Positions 53,168 to 64,000 of a stretch of DNA of 64,000 bases are shown here, piece after piece. This DNA comes from Takakia lepidozioides. Lineage: Eukaryota > Streptophyta > Takakiopsida > Takakiales > Takakiaceae. Each line of letters starts with the position of its first letter. Position 1 is the stretch's first letter. The notes beneath the pieces were generated by a model. That model did no database searches and was not told the origin of the DNA. It worked only from the letters and a program-made list of their open reading frames with translations. The stretch is from NCBI GenBank assembly GCA_030704615.1, contig CM060733.1:27528001-27592000 (forward strand), in the 5' to 3' direction. The position numbers and the translations under genes were made by a program.

Positions 53168-55386
53168 TCTGAACTTCTGCTCAGCCAAAATGCTTCCAGG
53201 TTATCAGCACTAAAGCAAAATATCCAGCTGCGATACCCTCAGCATTTCGGTAGAGCCTGCTTGTTTCTACACGACACTGATCACAACCTTCTATCAGTTC
53301 TGTGAATGTGGGCAGCACATTCTTCGACGAGGTTACGAGCACGGACGATTGTATAGCATGCACAAGCTTTGTCTACCACCTCATCTTCCGCAAAAATCTC
53401 AAATTTGCCATGGAAGCAGCCAACCGCAGGCTCCATGTTCGTAGAGGTAGATGTCAACAGATGTTTTGAGCCCACCCACACTCCACCTAACGTGTCGAAG
53501 CAACACACGTGGCCACAGACTCTCCTAAATATACTCTTGCATCAGAAAACTTCTCCTTATTACTACTCTATCCCAACTTAGCCATGGTTAGCTACTCATT
53601 CATGCCCCGGGAGCTTCACTGGATGGAATTTAGAGTGTTCAGGTTCGTTGGAAAGCCAACGAGCAGGACAACCCGGTGGACCAAGAATCTCCGCGATTGA
53701 TAGAGGTATGAGAAAGTTGCAGCTGTGCAATCCCGGGGGGGGGGGGTCAAATTTGTGCTGGCCAAGCTTCATGGCACTGTAACACGTCTTTCATCGGTGT
53801 TTGTCGGTCATCTTCCGACGAAATACATTTTAAATTTAAGACAAGTAATAATATTAATGCCCGACCTTGGATTCCACGTCACTGGACAAAAACGAGGTAG
53901 GAAAAAAAGAAAACAAAAAAAAAGAAAACGTTGGTAGGGTCTACCCGAAGGGGCAGTTCGGGCAGAAGAAAACTTTGTCGATTGCTTAAGCAGCCCTTCA
54001 AAATTACTCTCCGGGCAGCCCAAAGCTTGCCCCTCCCTGGGAACCAGAAAACTCACTAGGGGAACATCACGGGAACCGTAAGGATAGGGAACGAGGGGAG
54101 CACGGGATGTCCAGGCAGAGAACAAGGAGAACACGACTCTAGATCGGGACGTAAATAACATGGGAACGCAGCGTGAATAACATGGAGGACAGTCCATGGG
54201 AACCACAATGCGGACCTTTAGATTATTTTCCGACTAGACGGTTAGGGCTGGATGAGATTATAGATAGATCTGGACCGTTAAACAAATTTAATCTAACGCC
54301 TATAGAGGTCGTAGAACATTATAAAATCTGACGGTGAAGAAAAAGCCACGTGGAAGATCGGACCAGTGAGTGCCTCTGCTCTTCGCTTCCGTGGGGATCC
54401 TCGCATTTTCGTTGGGCTCGTTGCGATTCCTGCTCGCGAATCTGCGGGTAGCAGGTCAATCGTTGCTCTTTTCTGTGGGAAATTCGGCTTCTCTTCCGAT
54501 CGGTGGTGCTGTATGCCTTCCAGAGAGTCTCGGAAACCCTTTGTTCGGTTGCTGTTGTTGTGGTTGCGTGTGAATCCCTATTTTGTTCCTACTTAACCGC
54601 ATTTGGCTTGGATCCAATCGCGTTCCTTATCTGTGAAAACAGAAGAGGAGAATTTTGTAACCGTAGCTGTGGTCCCTGTCGTACGGATGCCGTCCTGGCG
54701 CGTATTTGAGTGCCAGTTATATCTGTTTCAAACCCTTGGTTTCTGATAGAGGGTGGTTTGAGCATTGCACGGAAGGAATAATCGTCTTCCAATTTGGTCA
54801 CCGTTGGTAATTTGCACTGTGAAGTTTTTTCTGTGAAGATCCATAGGCGAGGTGTTTTGCATTAAGATCATCACCTACATCCACCTCAATTTTCCTTCCC
54901 TTGACTTTGATATCTTTCTGGGAGCCTGCAGCGTGATAAGGTGCTTGGTTTTGGTTTGCCATCGACATTTTGTACATGCGGTTTATCAGCCCTAGATCCC
55001 TCGTCGAAGTGGTCTGACTGAGAAGGATCTATGAACTCGGTTTCGAAAACTAGTTTTTGATTCTTTTCAAGCAATGTGGGGCAGCCAGCCAGCGGAATCT
55101 CCAGGCCTTTGACATTCACTCTCGTAGCTCGCAAATGGGTTTCAGCTTAAGGTATTTGGTCTACAAAAAAGAAGCTTTCCTAAAAGGCGTAGAAGTTTCT
55201 CCCGAGAGAGTCTGCTTTACCAGCTTCCGTTTCGCTCGCGCCTTCGGCTTGCTGATTAGCTCGGAGACAGACAAACAAACACTTGGTCTGTGCATTGCTT
55301 CTAGATGTTGACCAGGTTTACTATCTCTCTTAAACGAGAAGATTTGTGTGAAGGAGAAGTAAGCTGGGAACGTTAAGGCGTATAGC
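53168..55386. promoter_or_regulatory. Divergent region between the Mpv17-family gene and WAPL
   Basis: The interval should hold both promoters and a long 5' UTR for WAPL. A poly-G run lies at about 53735-53746 and a purine-rich tract at 53895-53930. Several short open frames near 54366-54709 precede the WAPL ATG and could be 5' UTR or upstream ORFs. No separate gene was recognised. Confidence 0.4.
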
Positions 55387-58300
55387 ATGTTCATAAGGAC
55401 GTACCAGCGGCGGAATCGGAGCGGGCGCAGCCTGTCCGATAGCGGTTTTACATTGGGAGACGGCGTTGGAAGCTCGAACTCCCAAGATTCGCCCTGGAGC
55501 AGTTCTCAGGAGACTTTCCCTTCCTCCTTACCCTCATCGCAGGTACTGTGTTCCTCAACTCTCTCTGTCTCTCCCTCTGTCTCAGTCTCAGCGTTCAGAC
55601 ACTGGCGATGGCTGAAGTCTGCCCAGGATAATTCTGCACAGATGGAGGCTTACTTTGGAGGCAAGGTCATCTAGATTGGGAAGAGGATTTATTACTTTCC
55701 TACTTTTTCTGTAAATGTTCTCATGGAATGAAGCATGCATGCAGGAATCTTGCTGGTGGCAAGGGGACCATGGAAACACTTTTCTGGTGGCCTCTCGTCC
55801 ATCTGACAGCTTTGCAAAGCAATCAAATGGGAATAAATATCAGGACGATGGTCGCATGGCTAAGTTCTCTAGGCAACCACCTTCCTCGTGGGCCTACAAT
55901 GAGACTGAAGTAGTGCAGAGTTCAATCACAACATGTGATGCCAAGAAGAGGTTCACTCAGGACTTAGATGGCAAGGGCTTAGTGGAGAGCTTTGTGGTCA
56001 ATGGTGATTTCACATCCTCTGGGAGATGCAAGGAGTCTGGATGGGTTGGGAGATTGACCTCAACAAGTGTTTGGGAACCGACCACTCCTGCTACTTCAAC
56101 TTTAATGGAGGCACAAGAATCAGGAGAGATGATGGAGCAAATGGATGAAGCCAACTTTGCCATGGATGGTCTCAAGCCTGAGCAGCCTCTACGAGTGCAG
56201 CGCGCAAGCCTTCAGTCTCTCCTGTGTCTCTGTGGTTCAATGCAGCGGAGACGGTTTTTAAGGACACATGGGTACGTATTCAGCTTCATCATTTCTTTTC
56301 ACTTGAGTGCAAATCGGTTTTTAGCTCATATGGGATGCTCCATGTCTAAATGTAATGATGAAATTGAGCACATAAAACTTTTGAAGTAATCAGTGGAGGG
56401 GACTTTCAATGCAAGGTCAGGTCATTGGCATTATGTGTTGATTTGTCTCGTTCCGTCCTACTTCTGATTCTCAGCAATATGCTGTCAGAAACATGCTCCC
56501 AGGGCGTCATTCATGGCTGGAAATTGGCTTGCCCAGCCAGCCACATACACGGGGCTCACTAGCAGCAGTCAATATCCTCTCTGTGTTTGAAGCTGAAATA
56601 CAAGTCCACACATCATACTACTTTAGATTGACACAAGAGTCCAAAATTCTGAGGGGCTACACGCACATTTATCGTCAGTGGTGCCCAGGGTGGAAAAATT
56701 ATAGAGTTTGGTCAAAGATGTAAGGTACTGAAGTTTTGTGGTCATTGCGAGAATTTGTATATCTGTCTCAATGTTCAGGGTACTTATGGTGTCCTTGTCT
56801 GCTTTTCTGTAAATGACAGATTGGCAAAGCCTTTCCTAGATGCAGTGGTATCCCTCCCAACAGACGATCCTCCCTTGGCTTTGGCAGCGGCTGCTGTGCT
56901 ATATTTTCTTGCAAGCGATGTAAGCTTTTGACATCTCAATTGTTAAGGTAGCTGAAGTGAAATATGTAATTATACTTCAACAAGAAAGTTAGCCCTACAT
57001 TATGTCAAACTAAATAGTCATGCATGAATGCTTGCCCTGGTTATGTGTGACAATACTCCCCTACGTTTGGTCGTGTTCAACTAAGTCTTAGATTCATGCC
57101 ATTCTTCCTTGATTGCAGGGCCAAAATGAGGACCTCTTCGACTCTGTGGAATGTGTGCGTTTTCTGATGAGACTGCTAGGCCCCTGTCTTTCTCAGCCAG
57201 CCAAAAAGAGCTTGCTGAGTGTAGGCAGCAAGCTGGCAGGGCTGGGAGCGAAGGTGAAGACTGGGACAGCTGGCTTGGCAGGGCTTGATCGTGGAGGGGC
57301 AGCAGTGGTGGCCAAAGTTCATCAACTGTTTGCAAGGGAAGGCCATTACCATGGGGGGGTTGGCAATCAGGAAGATTGGAGTGGATATGCATTGGGTCAA
57401 GAGGTGACCTCCAAGTGGCTGGCATTGCTAACCCTTGAGAAGGCGTGTATTTCTACTGTCGTTCTTGAAGGTAAGATTGCATCATATTTTGTGATATCTG
57501 GATGTTTCCTTCACTGGGAAAGTGGCCTATTTACATGTGACAACGTCATACAGTCTATAATGCAGTTGTAGCAACCTTATTAGCTTCCGCTTTTTGGTCT
57601 TTCTCTACCTGTGAGTACGTGCACACAACTGCCTCACACAGTGAGTATCCTGTGAAGTATGCTTTTGCTATTTTGAACTGGTAAGCTAGACGATGAGAGA
57701 AGATTTGACTCCTCACAGCTGGCTCTGTAGACATTAATTGATCAGGAACATTCTGGTCAAGTTTTGGATCAACGAGTTACATGCTGTCATCATAGAACTA
57801 TTAAGTGATCAGCTCACAGAAGGCTCTATAAGCACAAGACATTGCAAGTGACATGTGTCATGTGCGTGTCATCTACCTACTTGGTAGTCATAAGGTACGG
57901 ATACACACACAAAGAGATGGACTGAAGTTCCATGACATTTTCCACAGACAATTCTGGGGCTGTAAGGAAAGTGGGGGGCTGCTTCAAGGAAAGGCTTCGA
58001 GAGCTTGGAGGTCTAGATGCAATTTGTGACCTTGCTGCTGGTTGCGTGCTCAATTTACGGGTATGTGGCTGCTGGTTGTGCTCATTCTTTGGTCTAAGAG
58101 CAGTTACTGTGATCACACACTTTAGACATTCTCTTTTCCTTACAAACCTTTCCGTTATTGTAAACTTGATGTGTCTATTTTTCTCTCTTTTGATTTGTTG
58201 AATGCAAAAGAATTGTGGAGGAAGAATAAGAGCATTCACACAGTAGTCTAAATTTTTTGTGTCCATACACATTGCCTTTTGATGGAAATGATTAGGAGGG

Positions 58301-61300
58301 TAGAGGGTAGAAGGAAGGGGCTGGGAGCTTGAAAGTAAGCATATTTTCGCATGGCAGGAGGCACTTGAGGCCGAAGATGGGGCCCTCAAAAACTGTGAAA
58401 AGATTGGAGGAGTGGATATGCTACTGAGGTGCCTGCGTGTGATGGAGAATGTTACTTTCCTCAGTGAGCAGAATCAGGTCAGGTGACGTTGAATGGCTTG
58501 CCATTGGGGTGCCTGCGTGTATAGATTCATCGAGGAATGAAGGGAGCTTCTGTTTGGTGAAGATTGTATTTCATTTCCAGAATCTAAATTGTGGTTTACT
58601 AACTGAAATTTATTCTTGTGCATCTTTTGATTGGGCTTCACAGACACATTTGTTAGAGTTGAGGTTGCCAAGAGGGAAGAAGGATGCACCAAATTCCTTC
58701 ATTGGTCTTGTCATCAACTCTATCAAGATTCTTTCTGGTAAGCCAGAATCCACTGTGTGGGGGATGCTTAAGAAACAGCTAGGCCAAGCGTAGGTGTTAT
58801 AGTAGGCTATATTTGTCCGATCCAAATGTCTCACCCCCTGCTTTTAGCTCTGATAAGGATGTAGGTGGTTATCTTTTGCGACCTCAGTAACTTTGGTGCC
58901 TTAGATTGAGAAATGTTTGCTGTCTCAACAGAGCTTGGTCACCATCTCAAGGAGAGGAGAGATGTTCACGGAAAGCGGAACAGTGAGGTCTGCAGTGTCC
59001 AGGACTGCGAAGGGCCCACAAAGACTAAATTGGTAGTCAAATCTACAACTGCAGGCTTAAAAGGTAAGATTTTGGCTTGAATCATGAAAGAAGTTGAACA
59101 ATTCGAAGTCCATTCACTTGATTGTCATAAACACATTGCTTTATACTTAAAGAAGAAGAAAAAGGTTGACTCCTGCTAAAGCAAGCGGACCTTATGGTGT
59201 CACTTCACCCCAAAGGGCTACTGCCTTCCGTTTGGAAGGTGGACACCTGGTGGCCGTGACCAGGGTGACCGGGGCTGGTTGCCGAAACCTCGACTGGAGT
59301 CAAAAGTCCCTAGGTACCCAGTACCCACACATTAGGTGTCCGGTTGACCTAGCGACCCCCCTTTTACAGTTGGGTTGGCTATAATGGGGACATCGACATA
59401 CACCTATGTGGCTTTGAACCCACAACCTCTTGTAAGGTGGCCTTGTGCCTAATCACTGGGCCATTTCTGGGATGCTTTTTTATACTTGTAAATTAGTCAC
59501 CTGAGACTCATGGGGCCCAAAGGATCGCTTGTCTGTGACTGTGAGGAGAATTCTTTTGGATACCAATGCCTTTCACAAGTCAGAAGTTCTGGTGTGGTTA
59601 CAATTTTGCACGTCATGGTGTGTTAGTTGGACTCTTTTCTGTGATCCTGAGGAGGCCTAAGCTTTTGATGTAGATTGTTCATAAACTTGAAGGGTAACTT
59701 GTAGTTGGCAAAGAGTTTGCTCTTTGCTGAGGATGATGTCTCTACATGTTTCATCTGTCTTGTTGAATGTACTTGCCAAAAGAAACAGATTTTTGTGATC
59801 TGTTTCCCTTGGAGACTTATGCCTCAATTCCTGTTTGACACTTGCATGGTTGAGAAAGGCAAAAGCTGCAGGATTGTGTAATGATATCTTTGGTGCCCTC
59901 CTCATTTGAACAGAATATCCATTGTTGCAAATCTCACCAGATCGCCTCGTAGCCAGGCATGCCTTATCTTGGTGGGCTCATTTGATTTTGTTTTGCTGGT
60001 GTAGAAGTCAGTAAAAAGGACCTTTCCATCAAAAGTGCAACCTTTGGAGAGTCTTTCTACCAGCGGAAAAAGATGGTGAAACTGTCTTCATTACGGGACA
60101 TTGCTTCTGTGAGCAGTGGTATTTTCAAGAGGAGTCCGAGTAAATCCCTTTCGCAGCTCAAGCCACAGGATGACTTTGGTGAATCACAATGCAGTGCTCC
60201 ATTCAATCACAACAGTGGGCACAGGGATGGTAAACTGCTCGTGAAGGAAAAGTTGGTGACTGCAAGACCAGGCACCAAGAAACTGCTGATATCAGGGCCT
60301 TCATGGTTAAGTAAACATGACCTGAGCCCCAAAGCAGCTTCTCTTTTGAAGAGGAAGGGAATTGCCGCTAATGAGGATTCGCAGGACCCCTTTGCATTTG
60401 ATGATGTTGATCTCACTCCTGATTTTGACAAGCCCAACAAAAAGAAACCAAGGAAAGTGAAGAAGCTGGTGCAGGTTGAGGAATCCATTGATTCTGCCAG
60501 GGTTGGTGGGTGTAGAGGAGAGATCCCTACTGCTGAAGCTCCAAACGAGGATCTGGTAGAGGCCACAATCAGCATGGAAGGGCATGAGGAGCATGGCCCA
60601 CAGGCGACTTTGTTTGCAGAATGCCTTCTATCAGCTGTCAAGGTGTGGTTCACTAAATCTTTCGGCTCTCTCGCATTTTATGTCTGTCTGGGTCTCTGTG
60701 TCTTCTTTCAACCTTAACAGAAGGGCATGGCTGGTATGTGTCAGTCTCACTTTCATAAACGGTTGGCATTAGTGGTCATAATAAAACTATTGTTGCCAGT
60801 TAATACACAGGACTGTCACTTGACGTCAAAGGGCTGCTGATGGGAAGGTGGACACCTTTATGACATCAAACACACTTATGTGGTTTTGAACCTACAACCA
60901 CTAGTGCATGTTCAACTCATCTGGATTCTTGCTAATTGGTGGTGGAGACCAATCTGCCACTCACTGGAGAAGCCCTTATAGTGAAAGTACTATATCTCCT
61001 ACTGTTCACAAGCAGAATAAGAGCTTTCTGTAATCTTTCAGGTAGATGTTGGTAATATTGTATAAGTTTTCAAGGACTCTACGTTTTTGCTGCTTTTAGT
61101 TTTGTAAAGTCGCCGCAGAGTGAGTGAGAAATTGGTCTTCTGGAATGACAACAATACGTCCTCACTATGTTGTGGACTTTCCCTTCTCAGTGGTAGTCCA
61201 AACCAAATTTGCATTGTGATCATGATTACTGTTGTGGAATATCATTAATCAGTGCATTGCGTGCTGTAGCTAAATTACTTTAGGTACGGAGCAATAGGTT

Positions 61301-63761
61301 TTTTAGCTTTCTTAAATAGAAGGAATATTGCCTGAAGGTCAAGCTGGCTTTGTTTCATTATGCTGTCTTCTGGGAGTCAGGTGCCTGCTGATGGGGGAAG
61401 TGTTTGGGGGTTGGACTGGGGTTGTCACATCAGGTGCTCATGAATCTCACGAATGACAACCCAGTTGGGTGTCGCCAAGTGGCAACATGTGGTGGCCTTG
61501 ATTCAATGGCTTCGCTACTAGTTGCACACTTCCCCAATTTGCAGTCAGGCTCCCCATTGTTTCTGACTAAAGATGGGAAAGAGAAGATCTCACAAGGTCT
61601 CCAGCAGCATGGAACAACTGCAAGGCTGAAAGAGAAAGGGGGCCACGCAGACCATGACCTGGATTTGTTGGTGGTGGCTTTAGGGGTCCTGTGCAACCTT
61701 GTGGAGAAGGATGAGGGTAACAGGTATCTGGTCATAATATTTTCACATTCATTCAGTTTGATAGAGTCAATAGCAAGTGAAGGAGATGGCTCTATTGAGA
61801 AATTCTCTCAATTTCGTGCTGTGTGCTGATTATATTGTAATGCAGAGCGCGCCTGGCGATATTGGAGGTGGAGTTACCTCCACACATTGCTGCCAAAGAA
61901 GGGGGAGTTTGGCGTGACAGGGGCATGATTGCATTGCTGTGCGCGTTGTTTCTAAGCAAGCAAGGTGCTGGAGAGGTGGCGGAAGCCAATGAAGAGAGGA
62001 TGGCTATGGAGGTAATTTTTTTTCCCTCCCTCAGTGATGGTTTCTTGAGTTTGTATTGATTAGTTTGAAAATTCTGTTTTACAGATGACTTGGGGTCTGT
62101 GCTTCTGTGGAGCTCTTCAGCCCTGTTTTCGCAGATGGTCATGGTGATGAATTCCTGCTATTAAAGGCAGCTGTTCTTGAACACTTCAAGTTAGAGAGAG
62201 GAGTGAGGATTGGATAGTGAAAGAGTCCGGGAAAGTGTGCTATCCCGTACTGTTGGATATGGAACAGAAAGACAGATCTCTGAGAAAAGATGTGGGTGTG
62301 GAAGCACGGGGGTGCAATCATAATGATGAGACCAAGTAAGCTGTTCAGAGTACTTGACAGCATTGTGCGTCTGGTGTGTTCAGATGGATGTCGAAGCAAA
62401 TGTCAAGCAAGGGGAGCGTGAAGCTGAGGATATGATTGTGGAGGCATATGCCGCATTGTTGCTTGCCTTCCTCTCCAGAGAAAGGTAGAGTGGGTTTCTT
62501 TTGACCTTTTTGACCCTATATCTACTGAAAAGGTCGATATGGTGAGAGCAACACATCACTGATTAATGGAGAATTAGGAGGTTCTTTATCACCATTGGTG
62601 CACCACTTTGTTATCGCTCTGTTGTTGGGGTGGGTTTGGTAGTATATCCATTCTGCCAGGATGCAGCCCACAAGCTTGGATGCACAGATACACCTACAGA
62701 CATCAAGCAGGTTGATTGAATTCCATACCAAAATGTAAGGAAGCCAGGAGATTACGAAAACAAATGGACAAATCTGAATACGTCAGAGAGGAGAACAGAT
62801 TTTACTGTTGAACCATTAATAACCCTCAACCTGCCTGTCTATTTTACGTCAGGCAGGCATGCAACTAGCCATGCATAGGGTATTTGTCATCACAAGTTCC
62901 TAGTTCAGTCACCAGAAGCAGAATACAACATTCATAAGCTTACAATGGATAATGATTACCTTGCAGTTACTTCTCCAAAGCCATCATTGCGCCAGCCCCA
63001 TTTCTTTCTCCATCATACTGATGACTTCCTGCACCTGGAGCATAGAAATGAAGGAAGATAAACTGCATGGATAGGCAGAGTGATGCAGTTTCCATTTGGG
63101 ACCACAATTTAATTGGCTTTCTTTGCTTACAGCAGACATGAACCTGTGTTCAAAGGAGAGGGCCCCTGAGCCATGTAGGGAATATGAACAAGGAATTAGA
63201 ACAGGGGCAGTGCAAGGGATGATGATACGGCTTCCTGCCACCCTTCTTGGGGTATCCAGCATTTGATGTAGTCTGGCTTGGTGTGTTGCAGTGACAGGGC
63301 ACTCCTGGCTATCGCAGAACTTTTACCAGGGGATGATTTGACAGTGCTGGTGCCTGTGCTTGAGCGTTTCCTGGTGTGTTTACTCTCTCCTGTGCTTCCG
63401 GTTACCTCTTTTAATTAGATTTATGTCAAGTAGTAAGGTTATATGCCTTTTCTGCTTGCGTGGTAGGATTTCCCTTTCTCTTTTTTGGACAAGATCTCCC
63501 TTTCTCATGTGAATTGGAACTTGTTTTCAACCTGAGAGATTTAGTAATGTCGCCAGTGACGGTTAGTTCTGTATGGTGAATGCCAGTATGGTGGGGCTTC
63601 ACTAGGTTTGGAGCCATGACTTGTTACTAAACATGACCACTGGTGTGTTGCAGGCATTCCACTTATCTTTGAACATGCTTTCTGCAGAGACGCATGCAGC
63701 AGTCACAGATGTGGTCAATTCTTGCAGGCAACCATTGCCAGTCATACCTTCACCTAGTTGA
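55387..63761 (+). CDS. WAPL: WAPL, cohesin-release factor
   Basis: Fourteen exons join in frame to 992 residues: 55387-55542, 55745-56271, 56820-56919, 57119-57470, 57948-58060, 58358-58477, 58644-58737, 58932-59063, 60005-60642, 61434-61723, 61846-62011, 62384-62484, 63292-63373 and 63654-63761. The start (MFIRTYQRRNRSGRSLSDS) resembles the plant WAPL N-terminus. The conserved helical-repeat domain begins at TSTLMEAQESGEMMEQMDE and continues with RASLQSLLCLCGS, FKERLRELGGLDAI and GKKDAPNSFIGLVINSIKIL. After a charged insert (exon 9) come VLMNLTNDNPVGCRQV, IVEAYAALLLAFLS and the end SLNMLSAETHAAVTDVV. Arabidopsis WAPL1 is about 930 residues. WAPL opens cohesin rings and removes them from chromosomes in mitosis and meiosis; it acts in the nucleus with PDS5. 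All introns use GT/AG and phases agree throughout. Confidence 0.93.
59157..59472 (-). repeat. tRNA-derived SINE in WAPL intron 8
   Basis: On the minus strand the head has box A-like GGCCCAGTGATTAGGC (about 59463-59448) and box B-like GTGGGTTCAAAGCC (about 59424-59411), and a long body runs towards 59160. The body shares ggaaggtggacacct and caaagggct with the copy at 60815-60920. It ends in a pyrimidine-rich minus-strand tail. Confidence 0.65.
60815..60920 (-). repeat. Diverged SINE of the same family in WAPL intron 9
   Basis: It contains gtcaaagggctgctgatggg, ggaaggtggacacct and a minus-strand box B-like GTAGGTTCAAAACCAC, matching the body and head of the copy at 59157-59472 in the same orientation but shorter and more diverged. 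Confidence 0.55.
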
Positions 63762-64000
63762 TGGTCTTTTTGGTCTCTTCATTGTTTGTGGTTAAGACCA
63801 CATCTGATACACCATTACTAGCCAATGTGCATGAGTGCATGGTGCTCTGCACATTTGTACAGATTAGTAGGAGCTTTCTTTCAATCCCCTATGTTCCTCA
63901 TTCAGTCCCATAGCAAATAGTACAAGGTTTCTTTCAGTACGGCTATCTTCCCCATTCGGTCCAATACCTTTGTCAGCACCAATGTGCTTACTTGGTTGAG
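63762..64000. other. 3' flank of WAPL
   Basis: Non-coding sequence after the WAPL stop with a repeated 'tttctttca...ccccat(t/g)t...cagtcc'-like pair near 63875-63965. No polyadenylation signal is distinct. Confidence 0.4.

Noticed and set aside
53167-53188. Start of the Mpv17-family protein at 53188
   Set aside because: The codon there is TTG; the first ATG in frame is at 53167.
60207-60653. Minus-strand 148-residue frame within WAPL exon 9
   Set aside because: Shadow of the coding strand; exon 9 joins neighbours in phase.
1-64000. CRISPR arrays, operons, rRNA genes
   Set aside because: The window is nuclear plant DNA. No regularly spaced repeats or rRNA sequence were seen.

Overview
The window is nuclear DNA from a land plant. 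It carries intron-containing genes for HY5, IBR5, a PPR-DYW protein, a plant-type WAPL and a plant bHLH-ACT factor. A delta-tubulin gene (a basal-body protein) points to a lineage with flagellated sperm, so a bryophyte, lycophyte or fern is more likely than a seed plant. I cannot name the species from the sequence alone.

Bases 1 to about 20,410 are a nest of transposable elements. They hold LINE remnants on both strands (2662-4073 minus, 5470-6247 plus), a truncated Ty3/gypsy element (6433-8178), a tRNA-derived sequence, three copies of one LTR family, and the most unusual object here. That object is a Ty3/gypsy polyprotein (12297-19634) in one uninterrupted frame register. It encodes Gag, aspartic protease, a DNMT3-like C5 cytosine methyltransferase, reverse transcriptase, RNase H, integrase and a C-terminal PHD finger. 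The frame contains 14 internal stop codons but no visible frameshift. The element lies within an 11.2 kb block (8696-19881) that splits an LTR of another family exactly between two segments that are contiguous in intact copies. The block also holds a fragment of an ADP/ATP carrier gene.

Bases 20,410 to 64,000 are gene-bearing. In order: IBR5-type dual-specificity phosphatase (minus, 22555-25428); HY5 bZIP (minus, 28077-30384) with an acidic ORF upstream; a bHLH-ACT transcription factor (plus, 33512-36149); a PPR-DYW protein (minus, 38182-41166); the GINS subunit SLD5 (plus, 41711-44155); delta-tubulin (plus, 44998-48650); an Mpv17/PMP22-family membrane protein (minus, about 49.1-53.2 kb); and the cohesin-release factor WAPL (plus, 55387-63761, 14 exons). 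For each spliced gene I derived exon borders by hand from GT/AG (in one case GC/AG) sites, phase continuity and remembered family sequence. For IBR5, HY5, bHLH, SLD5, delta-tubulin and WAPL the exons join into a continuous frame ending at a stop.

The genes form ordinary housekeeping and signalling sets: light and auxin signalling (HY5, IBR5), replication and chromosome cohesion (SLD5, WAPL), organelle RNA processing (PPR), the flagellar apparatus (delta-tubulin). They are not an operon-like unit. Small tRNA-derived SINE-like insertions lie in introns and intergenic DNA.
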